From JBGSMF01 sp964651475 (GTDB lineage: Bacteria > Chloroflexota > Anaerolineae > Fen-1058), in contig CAZYXV010000078.1 in assembly GCA_964651475.1 (NCBI GenBank), positions 1 through 6,663 on the forward strand: a DNA stretch of 6,663 nt. Direction: 5' to 3'. The translations under genes and the position numbers were made by a program. Numbering within the stretch: position 1 is the stretch's first letter; every line of letters starts with the position of its first letter. Positions 1 to 4,822 of the stretch are shown in pieces. The notes below the pieces were generated by a model. That model was given only the letters and a program-made list of their open reading frames with translations, did no database searches and was not told the DNA's origin.

Positions 1-100
1 GTCCGTTTTTTACTAGCCGAATGGCACGTCATAGGCCAAAATTGGATCTACTGAGGCTGGCAAAGTGCGAGTAATAACCGTATATGAAGACCAACCCTAG
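1..100 (+). pseudogene. C-terminal remnant of a DUF4258-like toxin gene, apparently frameshifted
   Basis: The frame ending at the TAG at 98-100 reads AGKVRVITVYEDQP. This resembles the end of DUF4258-type toxins, whose C-termini commonly carry a V-x-T-V/A-Y strand and which are usually encoded just before a YgiT-type antitoxin gene, as here (15 bp gap). That frame has stops at 14-16 and 32-34. The plausible upstream continuation, FLLAEWHVIGQNW, lies in frame 1 and stops at 52-54. One single-base change near 37-50 would join the two. The gene also runs off the left edge of the window. The family assignment rests on a short stretch and on the neighbour, so it is tentative; the apparent break could also be a sequencing error at a contig end. 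Confidence 0.35.
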
Positions 101-115
101 AATGGAGTGAGGCGA

Positions 116-355
116 ATGAGTTTTTGGGAAGGCGAGACATGTGAATACTGTGGAGGGAACATTACTGAAAAACGAGTGACCTTGCACCGCAAAGTAAAAG
201 GCCACTATGTACTTATCGAGGATGTTCCCGCTGGTGTTTGTACCGAATGCGGCACACGCTACTATGCAGCGAATGTACTCAAAACAATCGAAGAAAGCGT
301 GCGTGGGCGAAGAAAAGCAAAACGTGAGATTTTAGTACCCATCTATTCATTGTAA
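116..355 (+). CDS. YgiT-type zinc-finger protein, probable antitoxin
   Basis: This small protein (79 aa from ATG 116) has two CxxC knuckles, C9-E-Y-C12 and C42-T-E-C45, separated by about 30 residues. This is the layout of the YgiT/MqsA N-terminal zinc-binding domain. The C-terminal part is basic (RGRRKAKRE) and ends VPIYSL, a common ending in this family. No helix-turn-helix domain is present, so it is the short, zinc-finger-only version. In the family such proteins are usually antitoxins encoded directly after a toxin of about 80-100 aa, and a toxin-like remnant ends 15 bp upstream. A GTG at 107 would add three residues, but ATG 116 is preferred because GGAG at 104-107 sits 8 nt before it. 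AT content is visibly higher than in the downstream genes, consistent with transfer. Binding to toxin or DNA is inferred. Confidence 0.8.
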   Translation: MSFWEGETCEYCGGNITEKRVTLHRKVKGHYVLIEDVPAGVCTECGTRYYAANVLKTIEESVRGRRKAKREILVPIYSL

Positions 356-379
356 GGGAGGCTGTGCCTAACCCTGCAT

Positions 380-512
380 GGTGCGACCCGCCGCAGGGCT
401 CGAAACCGTTGTGCAACGTAGATAACGGGAGGATGAGCGGGAAAGTAATAAGTCAACACCTTGAGGGGTTGGCTTAGAACTTTTACAACTGTGTATCCAA
501 GTGGGTGCGACC
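380..512 (+). repeat. 9-bp direct repeat GGTGCGACC flanking the intron-like segment
   Basis: GGTGCGACC occurs at 380-388 and again at 504-512, 124 bp apart. The first copy spans the putative intron 5' boundary. The second lies at the point where recognisable URO-D-family coding sequence begins. The arrangement would fit a short-homology junction or a target duplication, though a 9-bp match can arise by chance. Confidence 0.5.
381..500 (+). mobile_element. Group II intron-like 5' fragment (structured, non-coding)
   Basis: From 381 the sequence begins GTGCGAC, which fits the group II intron 5' consensus GUGYG. It continues with purine-rich, structured sequence typical of domain I, including GGATGAGCGGGAAAG at 431-445. 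A hairpin is visible at 450-475: AAGTCAAC pairs with GTTGGCTT, with one G-T wobble, around a CC/GG inner stem. No intron-encoded reverse transcriptase, domain V or 3' end is present before URO-D-family coding sequence starts by about 504-513, so at most a truncated remnant is here. A small hairpin (GGGAGGC-TGT-GCCTAACCC, 356-374) lies just upstream; some group II introns insert after such stem-loops. The identification comes from pattern recognition and is uncertain. The stretch could be another structured RNA or plain intergenic DNA. Confidence 0.35.
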
Positions 513-713
513 GCGTTTGCCGGCAACGTCCCCAACTCGATGTTGCACGCCGGGACGCCGGAGCAAGTGGCGGCCTGCGTCAAAGAGCTGATTGACACCG
601 TGGCCGTGGACGGCGGTTATGGGATGGCCGCGGGCGCGGTGGTGGACGAGGCCAGGCCCGAAAACCTGCGCGCCATGTCCGAGACCTGCAAGAGTTATGG
701 AGTGTATCGCTAA
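504..713 (+). pseudogene. 3' fragment of a uroporphyrinogen decarboxylase (URO-D/MtaA/CmuA) family gene
   Basis: The reading frame ending at TAA 711-713 encodes only the last ~70 residues of a protein that is normally about 330-370 aa. Recognisable C-terminal URO-D family motifs are GNVPNSML, GTPEQV, an LID...DGGYGMAAG segment and ARPENLRAM...YGVYR. In the family this part includes the last strands and helices of the TIM barrel. Members decarboxylate uroporphyrinogen III or act as corrinoid methyltransferases, and the GNVP and ARPENL wording suits the MtaA/CmuA-like side better than HemE. The frame is open upstream only to the stop at 462-464, and the sequence before ~504 does not look like the family. 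A GTG at 501 gives a 70-aa reading frame but has no convincing ribosome site. This is most likely a decayed or rearranged gene end with no function. Confidence 0.75.
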
Positions 714-754
714 GGCGCGCGTCCCCCCGCGCTGTGCGCCAGGACGTGTCTGGA

Positions 755-783
755 TAGGAACAGCACTCGACTGGCTGTTCCTA
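755..783 (+). terminator. Perfect 10-bp stem-loop downstream of the URO-D fragment
   Basis: TAGGAACAGC (755-764) and GCTGTTCCTA (774-783) are exact reverse complements around a 9-nt loop. The hairpin lies 42 bp after the URO-D-family stop codon. It is followed by CCCCTTTA rather than a T-run, so it may be a weak terminator or simply an RNA hairpin. Confidence 0.45.
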
Positions 784-816
784 CCCCTTTACTGTATCTT
801 TTCAAAAAGTAGTGGT

Positions 817-851
817 AAAAAGCACCCCGAGTCTGTCGAAGGGTGCTTTTT
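817..851. terminator. Rho-independent terminator, possibly bidirectional
   Basis: AAAAAGCACCC (817-827) pairs perfectly with GGGTGCTTTTT (841-851) across a 13-nt loop. The 11-bp stem ends in a T5 run on the + strand and, because the upstream arm begins with A5, in a T-run on the other strand as well. The loop and the 3' arm contain the dispersed TGTCGAAGGG motif, so a repeat copy forms part of the terminator. Confidence 0.6.
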
Positions 852-912
852 CATACTTGACAATCAGCCTTCGACAGGCTTCGACGTAAGCTCAGCCGAA
901 CGGCTCAGGCTG
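826..912. repeat. Dispersed TGTCGAAGGG-type intergenic repeat, two inverted copies
   Basis: A copy in + orientation, CCCGAGTCTGTCGAAGGG (826-843), is followed by an inverted copy, CCTTCGACAGGCTTCG (868-883). CTGTCGAAGG (833-842) and CCTTCGACAG (868-877) are exact reverse complements and could form a hairpin that competes with the terminator stem. The downstream tail holds the small palindrome AGCCGAACGGCT and then CAGGCTGACTGG. Related motifs recur at about 989-1003 and 4746-4797. Confidence 0.6.
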
Positions 913-944
913 ACTGGCTACCCCGAATTATTGAAAAGATACCC

Positions 945-973
945 TTTACTTTTAGTGTGGAAGGGATTAAAAT
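945..973 (+). promoter_or_regulatory. Candidate sigma70-type promoter for azlCD
   Basis: TTTACT (945-950) as a -35 (4 of 6 to consensus) and TAAAAT (968-973) as a -10 (5 of 6) are separated by 17 bp. Transcription would start near 980 and give a leader of about 26 nt before azlC. It lies downstream of the terminator at 817-851, as expected for a new transcription unit. Confidence 0.4.
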
Positions 974-988
974 CGGCTCGCACAAACA

Positions 989-1003
989 CCCTTCGAGAGG
1001 CTT
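989..1003 (+). repeat. Repeat copy that supplies the azlC ribosome-binding site
   Basis: CACCCTTCGAGAGGCTTG overlaps this interval and matches the inverted form of the dispersed repeat (compare CCTTCGACAGGCTTCG at 868-883). Its GAGAGG (995-1000) sits 5 nt before the azlC ATG and is the only visible Shine-Dalgarno candidate. Confidence 0.45.
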
Positions 1004-1005
1004 GA

Positions 1006-1731
1006 ATGTCGCCGCGCTCTGAATTTATCAACGGGGTCAAGGCCGAACTGCCCATCTTGCTGGGTGTGGCGCCGTTCGGCATGATTTATGGCGTGCTGGC
1101 GCTCGGCGCCGGGCTGCCGGCCGACGTGTCTCAGGCCATGTCCGTCATCGTGCTGGCCGGCTCGGCGCAGTTCGTGGGAACGCAACTCTTTAGATCAAGT
1201 ACGCCGGGATTCGTCATCCTCCTCACCACTTTTGTTGTCAACTTGCGGCACGCGCTTTACAGCGCTTCGGTCGCGCCATACCTCAAGCCTCTCAGTTGGA
1301 AGTGGAAGGGCTTGCTGGCATATCTCCTCACAGACGAAGCGTATGCCATCGCCATCATGCACTACACTCAATCCCCCTCCTCGCCCGCCGCAGCCTCCCA
1401 GCGGCACTGGTACTTTTTAGGCGCGGGGCTGGCGCTCTGGCTCACCTGGCAAACCAGCACCGCCGTGGGCATTCTGCTCGGCGCGCAAATCCCCGCCAGC
1501 TGGGCGCTGGATTTCACACTGGCGCTCACCTTCATCGCGCTGGTTGTGCCCGCCCTCAACGACCGCCCCAGCCTGGCAGCGGCGCTGGCAGCAGGCATCG
1601 TCGCGGTGGCGGCGCTCGGCTGGCCGTACAAATTGGGATTGATCGCGGCGGCATCGAGCGGCATCGCCGTGGGCGTGCTGGCAGAAGCGGGGCAAGATGC
1701 GGCGTCTCGGCCGGCGGAAAGATCGCCATGA
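1006..1731 (+). CDS. azlC: AzlC family branched-chain amino acid exporter, large subunit
   Basis: This 241-aa integral membrane protein has the usual AzlC length. Conserved motifs are GVAPFGMIYG (20-29), AGSAQF (51-56), NLRHALYSAS (79-88) and TDEAYA (109-114). Hydrophobic segments lie at about 13-36, 43-62, 67-90, 102-118, 135-160, 168-184 and 190-226, with a polar Ser/Pro/Ala loop at 122-134. In characterised systems AzlC pairs with the small AzlD to export branched-chain amino acids and analogues across the cytoplasmic membrane, driven by ion gradients despite the occasional ABC permease label. The start at ATG 1006 is supported by GAGAGG 5 nt upstream and by a normal N-terminus. The stop overlaps the azlD start (ATGA), indicating translational coupling. 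Family assignment is firm; the substrate is inferred. Confidence 0.9.
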   Translation: MSPRSEFINGVKAELPILLGVAPFGMIYGVLALGAGLPADVSQAMSVIVLAGSAQFVGTQLFRSSTPGFVILLTTFVVNLRHALYSASVAPYLKPLSWKWKGLLAYLLTDEAYAIAIMHYTQSPSSPAAASQRHWYFLGAGLALWLTWQTSTAVGILLGAQIPASWALDFTLALTFIALVVPALNDRPSLAAALAAGIVAVAALGWPYKLGLIAAASSGIAVGVLAEAGQDAASRPAERSP

Positions 1732-2042
1732 CACTGTGGCTGATCGTCATCGGCATGGGCGTGATCACCTACGTGATTCGCCTGTCGCTCATCGCGCTGT
1801 TTGGGCGCTTAGACGTGCCGCCGCTCATCCAGCGCGCGTTACGCTTTGTTCCGCCGGCCGTGCTATCTGCCATTATCTTTCCAGAAATGTTTTGCCCCGG
1901 CGGCGCGCTCGATGTATCATTGGGCAATGTGCGCTTGCTCGCCGGACTGCTGGCTGCCCTGGTCGCGTGGCGCACCAGGAATGTGCTGTTGACGATTGCG
2001 GCCGGCATGGCGGCGCTGTGGGTTTTAAGAATCGTCGTTTGA
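1728..2042 (+). CDS. azlD: AzlD family branched-chain amino acid exporter, small subunit
   Basis: This 104-aa hydrophobic protein has the length and motifs of AzlD: TYVIR (14-18), RALRFVPPAVLSAI (36-49) and the basic WRTRN turn (81-85) before the last helix. Four hydrophobic stretches are visible at about 3-25, 42-52, 63-80 and 85-103. It is the partner subunit of AzlC. Its ATG overlaps the azlC stop by ATGA, and GGAAAG (1716-1721) provides a ribosome site 6 nt upstream. The same frame is open far upstream (to 1296), but that part is an out-of-frame reading of azlC and is His/Arg/Gly-rich, so ATG 1728 is the real start. No terminator-like structure follows directly; the next promoter begins about 15 bp later. 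Confidence 0.88.
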   Translation: MTLWLIVIGMGVITYVIRLSLIALFGRLDVPPLIQRALRFVPPAVLSAIIFPEMFCPGGALDVSLGNVRLLAGLLAALVAWRTRNVLLTIAAGMAALWVLRIVV

Positions 2043-2057
2043 AAATCCAAAACACGC

Positions 2058-2086
2058 TTGCCGCTCCCGGTTTTTCGCGCTATAAT
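2058..2086 (+). promoter_or_regulatory. Strong sigma70-type promoter of the lipoprotein-wtpA operon
   Basis: TTGCCG (2058-2063, 4 of 6 to TTGACA) and a perfect TATAAT (2081-2086) are spaced by exactly 17 bp. The predicted transcript begins near 2093 and has a leader of about 75 nt before the ATG at 2168. It lies in the 125-bp gap after azlD, the natural place for the promoter of the molybdate/tungstate locus. Confidence 0.65.
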
Positions 2087-2094
2087 TCACTCAC

Positions 2095-2134
2095 ATAACG
2101 CACGCCACGTGTGTTTTATTTTGCATCGCGTTAT
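2095..2134 (+). other. Possible stem-loop in the 5' leader of the lipoprotein gene
   Basis: ATAACGC (2095-2101) pairs with GCGTTAT (2128-2134), starting almost at the predicted transcription start. A CACGTG palindrome (2106-2111) lies in the loop. A 7-bp stem with a 26-nt loop is modest. It does not match a Moco riboswitch as far as I can see; a regulatory role is only a possibility. Confidence 0.25.
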
Positions 2135-2167
2135 ATCCAACAAGCATAACAAACGCTGGAGGAAAAA

Positions 2168-3595
2168 ATGAAACGCCCCATCTTGCAAGCACTGTGCACT
2201 TTCTTGCTGTCTACCCTGCTGCTGGCCGCCTGCCAATCGGCGCCGCCCACCGCCGCGCCGACGTCCCCGCCGCCGAGCGCCGCCCCGACTAGCGCGCCGG
2301 TGGTGCTCGAATTAAGCGGCCCCGCCGGAACCAAATCGCTGACCATGGACGATCTCAAAAAACTCCCCGCGATTGAGGGCTGGGGCGGCATCAAGAGCAG
2401 CACCGGCAAAATCACCGTGCCGGAGCCATTCAAAGGCGTTGCGCTGGACGAGCTGTGCAAGTTGATCGGCGGCTTGGATAGCAAAAGCGGCATTAGCCTG
2501 GTGGCCAAAGACGGATACGCCATGACGATTTCCTATGACCAGATAGCAAACGGCAAATTCATCACGTACGACCCTGGCACAGGCGACGAGATAGACATCG
2601 CAGACTCTCTGCAAGCGATTCTGGCCTACGAGCGCGGCGGCAAGCCATTGCCTGAAGATAGCGACGGCGCGCTCCGCTTGATGGTCGTCACGCCCAAGAA
2701 CAATCAAGTCGTAGACGGCCATTGGTCAGTCAAGTGGGTCACCAGGCTAGAGATCAAGTCGCTGGCCGCCGATTGGACGCTTACGATCAAGGGTGCGATA
2801 GATGAAGAGATGGATCGCGGCACCTTCGAGTCTTGCTCGGCGCCGACCTGCCACGGCGCGGAATGGAAGGATGACAAAGCGCAGACCTGGGGCGGCGTTC
2901 CCCTGTGGCTCATCGCCGCGCGGGTGGATGACGATAACCGGCACGGCGACGATGCTTTTAACAAACAAGTGGCCGACAAGGGCTACCAGGTCGAGGTCGT
3001 TGCCGCCGACGGCTTCAAGGCCACTTTCGACATCGCTCGCCTCAGGCAAAACAAGAATATCTTGCTCGCCAATTCGGTAAACACCAATCCGCTGGACGAA
3101 AAATATTTCCCGCTGCGGCTGGTGGGTTCTGATTTGCAAAAGAACGAGTTGGTCGGCCAGGTCGCCCAGGTTCACATCTTGCTGCCCGCGTCCGAGCCGA
3201 CCGCCACGCCACTTCCCTCGCCCACGCCCCGGGCCGCCGCGCCGGCCGGCAACGCTGCGCTGACCATCGGCGGCATGGTGAACAAGGAATCGGCTCTGTC
3301 AATGGACGACCTGAAGGCGATGGAGGTTGTCAACCTCACCCTGGAGCATCCCAAAAAGGGCATGCAAGGTTACGAAGGCGTGCGCCTCAGCGTCCTCCTC
3401 GACAAAGTTAAAGCCGACGCCAAGACGCTCGCCTTTATCTCTTCCGATGGTTACCAGGTTGAAGTAGCCCTGGCCGACGTGAAAAAGTGCGCGGATTGCC
3501 TGCTGGCTTTTGACGCCGGCAAGCTCAATGCCATCATGCCAGGCATGGAAAGCAGTTTCTGGGCCAAAGACGTGATCAGGATTGAGGTCAAGTGA
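2168..3595 (+). CDS. Lipoprotein with three tandem sulfite-oxidase/molybdopterin-fold-like domains
   Basis: This 475-aa secreted lipoprotein has a signal peptide (1-21) and a lipobox LAAC with C22. A Pro/Ala/Thr/Ser linker (23-45) precedes three related domains at about 46-197, 204-337 and 364-475; a second linker (340-361) separates the last two. Each domain shows an LTMDDLK- or LTIKG-like start, a G-V-x-L helix (GVALDEL 90-96, GVPLWLI 243-249, GVRLSVL 404-410), a DGY/DGF strand (115-117, 281-283, 427-429) and a closing V-x-R/H-I-E strand. This pattern resembles short sulfite-oxidase/molybdopterin-binding-fold proteins. The catalytic context of true sulfite oxidases is not evident, so a binding or scaffold role outside the membrane is inferred. 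Domain 2 carries C223-x4-C228-H229 and domain 3 carries C441-A-D-C444. GGAGG lies 5 nt before the ATG, and the stop overlaps the wtpA start. Confidence 0.75.
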   Translation: MKRPILQALCTFLLSTLLLAACQSAPPTAAPTSPPPSAAPTSAPVVLELSGPAGTKSLTMDDLKKLPAIEGWGGIKSSTGKITVPEPFKGVALDELCKLIGGLDSKSGISLVAKDGYAMTISYDQIANGKFITYDPGTGDEIDIADSLQAILAYERGGKPLPEDSDGALRLMVVTPKNNQVVDGHWSVKWVTRLEIKSLAADWTLTIKGAIDEEMDRGTFESCSAPTCHGAEWKDDKAQTWGGVPLWLIAARVDDDNRHGDDAFNKQVADKGYQVEVVAADGFKATFDIARLRQNKNILLANSVNTNPLDEKYFPLRLVGSDLQKNELVGQVAQVHILLPASEPTATPLPSPTPRAAAPAGNAALTIGGMVNKESALSMDDLKAMEVVNLTLEHPKKGMQGYEGVRLSVLLDKVKADAKTLAFISSDGYQVEVALADVKKCADCLLAFDAGKLNAIMPGMESSFWAKDVIRIEVK

Positions 3596-3690
3596 TGAGG
3601 TCCAGGTTGGGGTCAAGGTTAAGGATGAGGTTGAGGTTAAGGTTGAGCATGGCCTTGACCTTAGCCTCAGCCTTAATCTTGGCCTTATCA
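3595..3690 (+). repeat. Hexanucleotide-periodic repeat forming the 5' end of wtpA, with inverted halves
   Basis: Read in steps of six from the ATG, units are ATGAGG, TCCAGG, TTGGGG, TCAAGG, TTAAGG, ATGAGG, TTGAGG, TTAAGG, TTGAGC, then ATGGCC, TTGACC, TTAGCC, TCAGCC, TTAATC, TTGGCC, TTATCA. The first nine units mostly end in GG and the next seven mostly in CC. The second half is an imperfect reverse complement of the first, with most mismatches becoming G-U pairs in RNA, so the transcript could fold into a long hairpin centred near 3648. Confidence 0.7.
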
Positions 3691-4707
3691 AGTTGCGCCA
3701 ACCCGCCCAAAGAAAAGACGCCTCTGCGTGTGTTCTTTGCCGGCAGCCTGATCATTCCCTTTGACGCGCTGGAAAAAGCCTACGAGGCCCGGCATCCCGA
3801 TGTGGACGTGCAGATGGAAGGCCACGGCAGCATCCAGGTGATCCGGCACGTGACGGAAATCCACGAGTTGATTGACGTCGTCGTCACCGCCGACCACGCC
3901 CTCGTCCCGATATTGATGTACCAGTCTCGCGTGCCCGAAACCAACCAGCCTTACGCCGACTGGTACATCAAGTTCGCCACCAACAAGCTGGGGCTGGCCT
4001 GCTCGCCTAAAAGCAAGTACGCCGACGAAATCAACGCCGACAACTGGTACAAGGTCATTGCGCGCCCCGATGTGTTGGTTGGCATTGCCGACCCGCGCTT
4101 TGACGCGGCCGGCTACCGGGCATTGATGGCGCTGCAACTGGCGGAACCCGTCTACGGCAGTCCAATCATCTTTGAAGACATGATTATGGGGCGCTTTAAA
4201 ACCGCGCTCACGGCAAAAGAAGAAAATGGGCGAACCGTCATTCACGTTCCCGAAATCGTGGAAGCCAAGCAAGATTCCGGCATTGTCATTCGCGGGGCCA
4301 GCATCCAGTTAATCGCCCTCCTGGAATCCGGCGACCTGGACTATGCTTTTGAATACGAAAGCGTCATTCGCCAACACGGCTTGCAACTCGTCCAGCTTCC
4401 CGATGCGGTTAATCTCGGCTCCGAACAATACCAGGCCGATTATAAACAGGTTCAGGTCAGGCTGGACTTTAAGCGCTTTTTCTCGGTCAAGCCTGAATTT
4501 GACGGCGACGTTATTGGCTATGGCGTGACTATTCCCAGCAACGCGCCGCATTCCAAGCAAGCTCAAGAGTTTATCGCTTTTCTGCTTGGGGCGGAGGGGC
4601 AGGCTGTGATGCAAGCTAACCAACACCCGCTCATCATCCCGCCCCAGGCCGACAATTACGACGCCATTCCCAAGGAACTAGAATCGTTGTGCGTGCCCAT
4701 GCCATAG
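3595..4707 (+). CDS. wtpA: WtpA-type molybdate/tungstate-binding lipoprotein
   Basis: This 370-aa extracellular solute-binding protein belongs to the WtpA/ModA family. After an Arg/Leu-alternating n-region and hydrophobic core comes the lipobox LSSC with C34. Family motifs are FFAGSLIIPF (S51), EGHGS (S79, a likely oxyanion contact), DVVVTADHALVP (94-105), NWYK (150-153), D170-AAGYR (family usually D-P-x-GYR), YAFEYESV with E253, and GYGVTIP near the end. In WtpA-type proteins one Asp and one Glu complete octahedral metal coordination; D170 and E253 are the candidates by motif position. The protein would capture molybdate or tungstate and deliver it to WtpB. ATG 3595 overlaps the previous stop (TGATG) and has GAGGT 6 nt upstream; GTG 3592 or ATG 3649 are alternative starts. 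Family is firm, the Mo-versus-W preference unknown. Confidence 0.87.
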   Translation: MRSRLGSRLRMRLRLRLSMALTLASALILALSSCANPPKEKTPLRVFFAGSLIIPFDALEKAYEARHPDVDVQMEGHGSIQVIRHVTEIHELIDVVVTADHALVPILMYQSRVPETNQPYADWYIKFATNKLGLACSPKSKYADEINADNWYKVIARPDVLVGIADPRFDAAGYRALMALQLAEPVYGSPIIFEDMIMGRFKTALTAKEENGRTVIHVPEIVEAKQDSGIVIRGASIQLIALLESGDLDYAFEYESVIRQHGLQLVQLPDAVNLGSEQYQADYKQVQVRLDFKRFFSVKPEFDGDVIGYGVTIPSNAPHSKQAQEFIAFLLGAEGQAVMQANQHPLIIPPQADNYDAIPKELESLCVPMP

Positions 4708-4723
4708 CGCAAAGTAGCCTAAT

Positions 4724-4797
4724 GTCATTAAGCGAGCGAAGGCATCCTGAGCGCAGTCGAAGGAGCCTTCGCGAGCGCCCTGAACTTGTCGAAGGGT
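4724..4797. repeat. Dispersed TGTCGAAGGG-type repeat between wtpA and wtpB
   Basis: Two tandem units, CCTGAGCGCAGTCGAAGG (4746-4763) and CCTGAACTTGTCGAAGGG (4779-4796), follow a GTCATTAAGCGAGCGAAGG head. GCGAAGGC (4736-4743) pairs with GCCTTCGC (4765-4772) in an 8-bp stem. The unit matches the copy at 826-843 and the inverted copies at 868-883 and 989-1003. It fills most of the 115-bp gap inside an otherwise compact locus. It could stabilise or attenuate the transcript between the two genes. Confidence 0.65.
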
Positions 4798-4822
4798 GAT
4801 ACTGCCGATAGTCTAGATAACA

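Larger units (their letters stand above)
794..942. repeat. 12-bp inverted repeat bracketing the repeat-rich intergenic block
   Basis: GTATCTTTTCAA (794-805) is the exact reverse complement of TTGAAAAGATAC (931-942). Between them lie the terminator-like hairpin and the dispersed-repeat copies. Next to each arm is a direct copy of CCCTTTACT (785-793 and 942-950). The ~290 bp from 714 to 1005 hold no credible gene: the reading frame at 592-1005 is rich in Pro, Arg and Trp and overlaps the URO-D fragment out of frame. Confidence 0.5.

Noticed and set aside
366..500. GCCTAAC just after the antitoxin stop, matching the RYYYAAC half of an integron attC site.
   Set aside because: No GTTRRRY partner with matching complementary arms follows within the usual 60-140 bp; the nearest, GTTGGCT, breaks the consensus. 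A toxin-antitoxin context alone is not enough.
592..1005. 137-codon open frame spanning the intergenic block before azlC.
   Set aside because: It starts inside the URO-D fragment in another frame, runs through the terminator and repeats, and has a Pro/Arg/Trp-rich product with no family features.
1296..1727. Upstream extension of the azlD frame.
   Set aside because: It overlaps azlC out of frame and gives a His/Arg/Gly-rich sequence; ATG 1728 with the ATGA overlap and a ribosome site is the normal AzlD start.
2095..2134. Molybdenum-cofactor (Moco) riboswitch in the leader of the lipoprotein gene.
   Set aside because: The leader is only about 75 nt with one weak stem; the multi-helix Moco RNA architecture is not visible.
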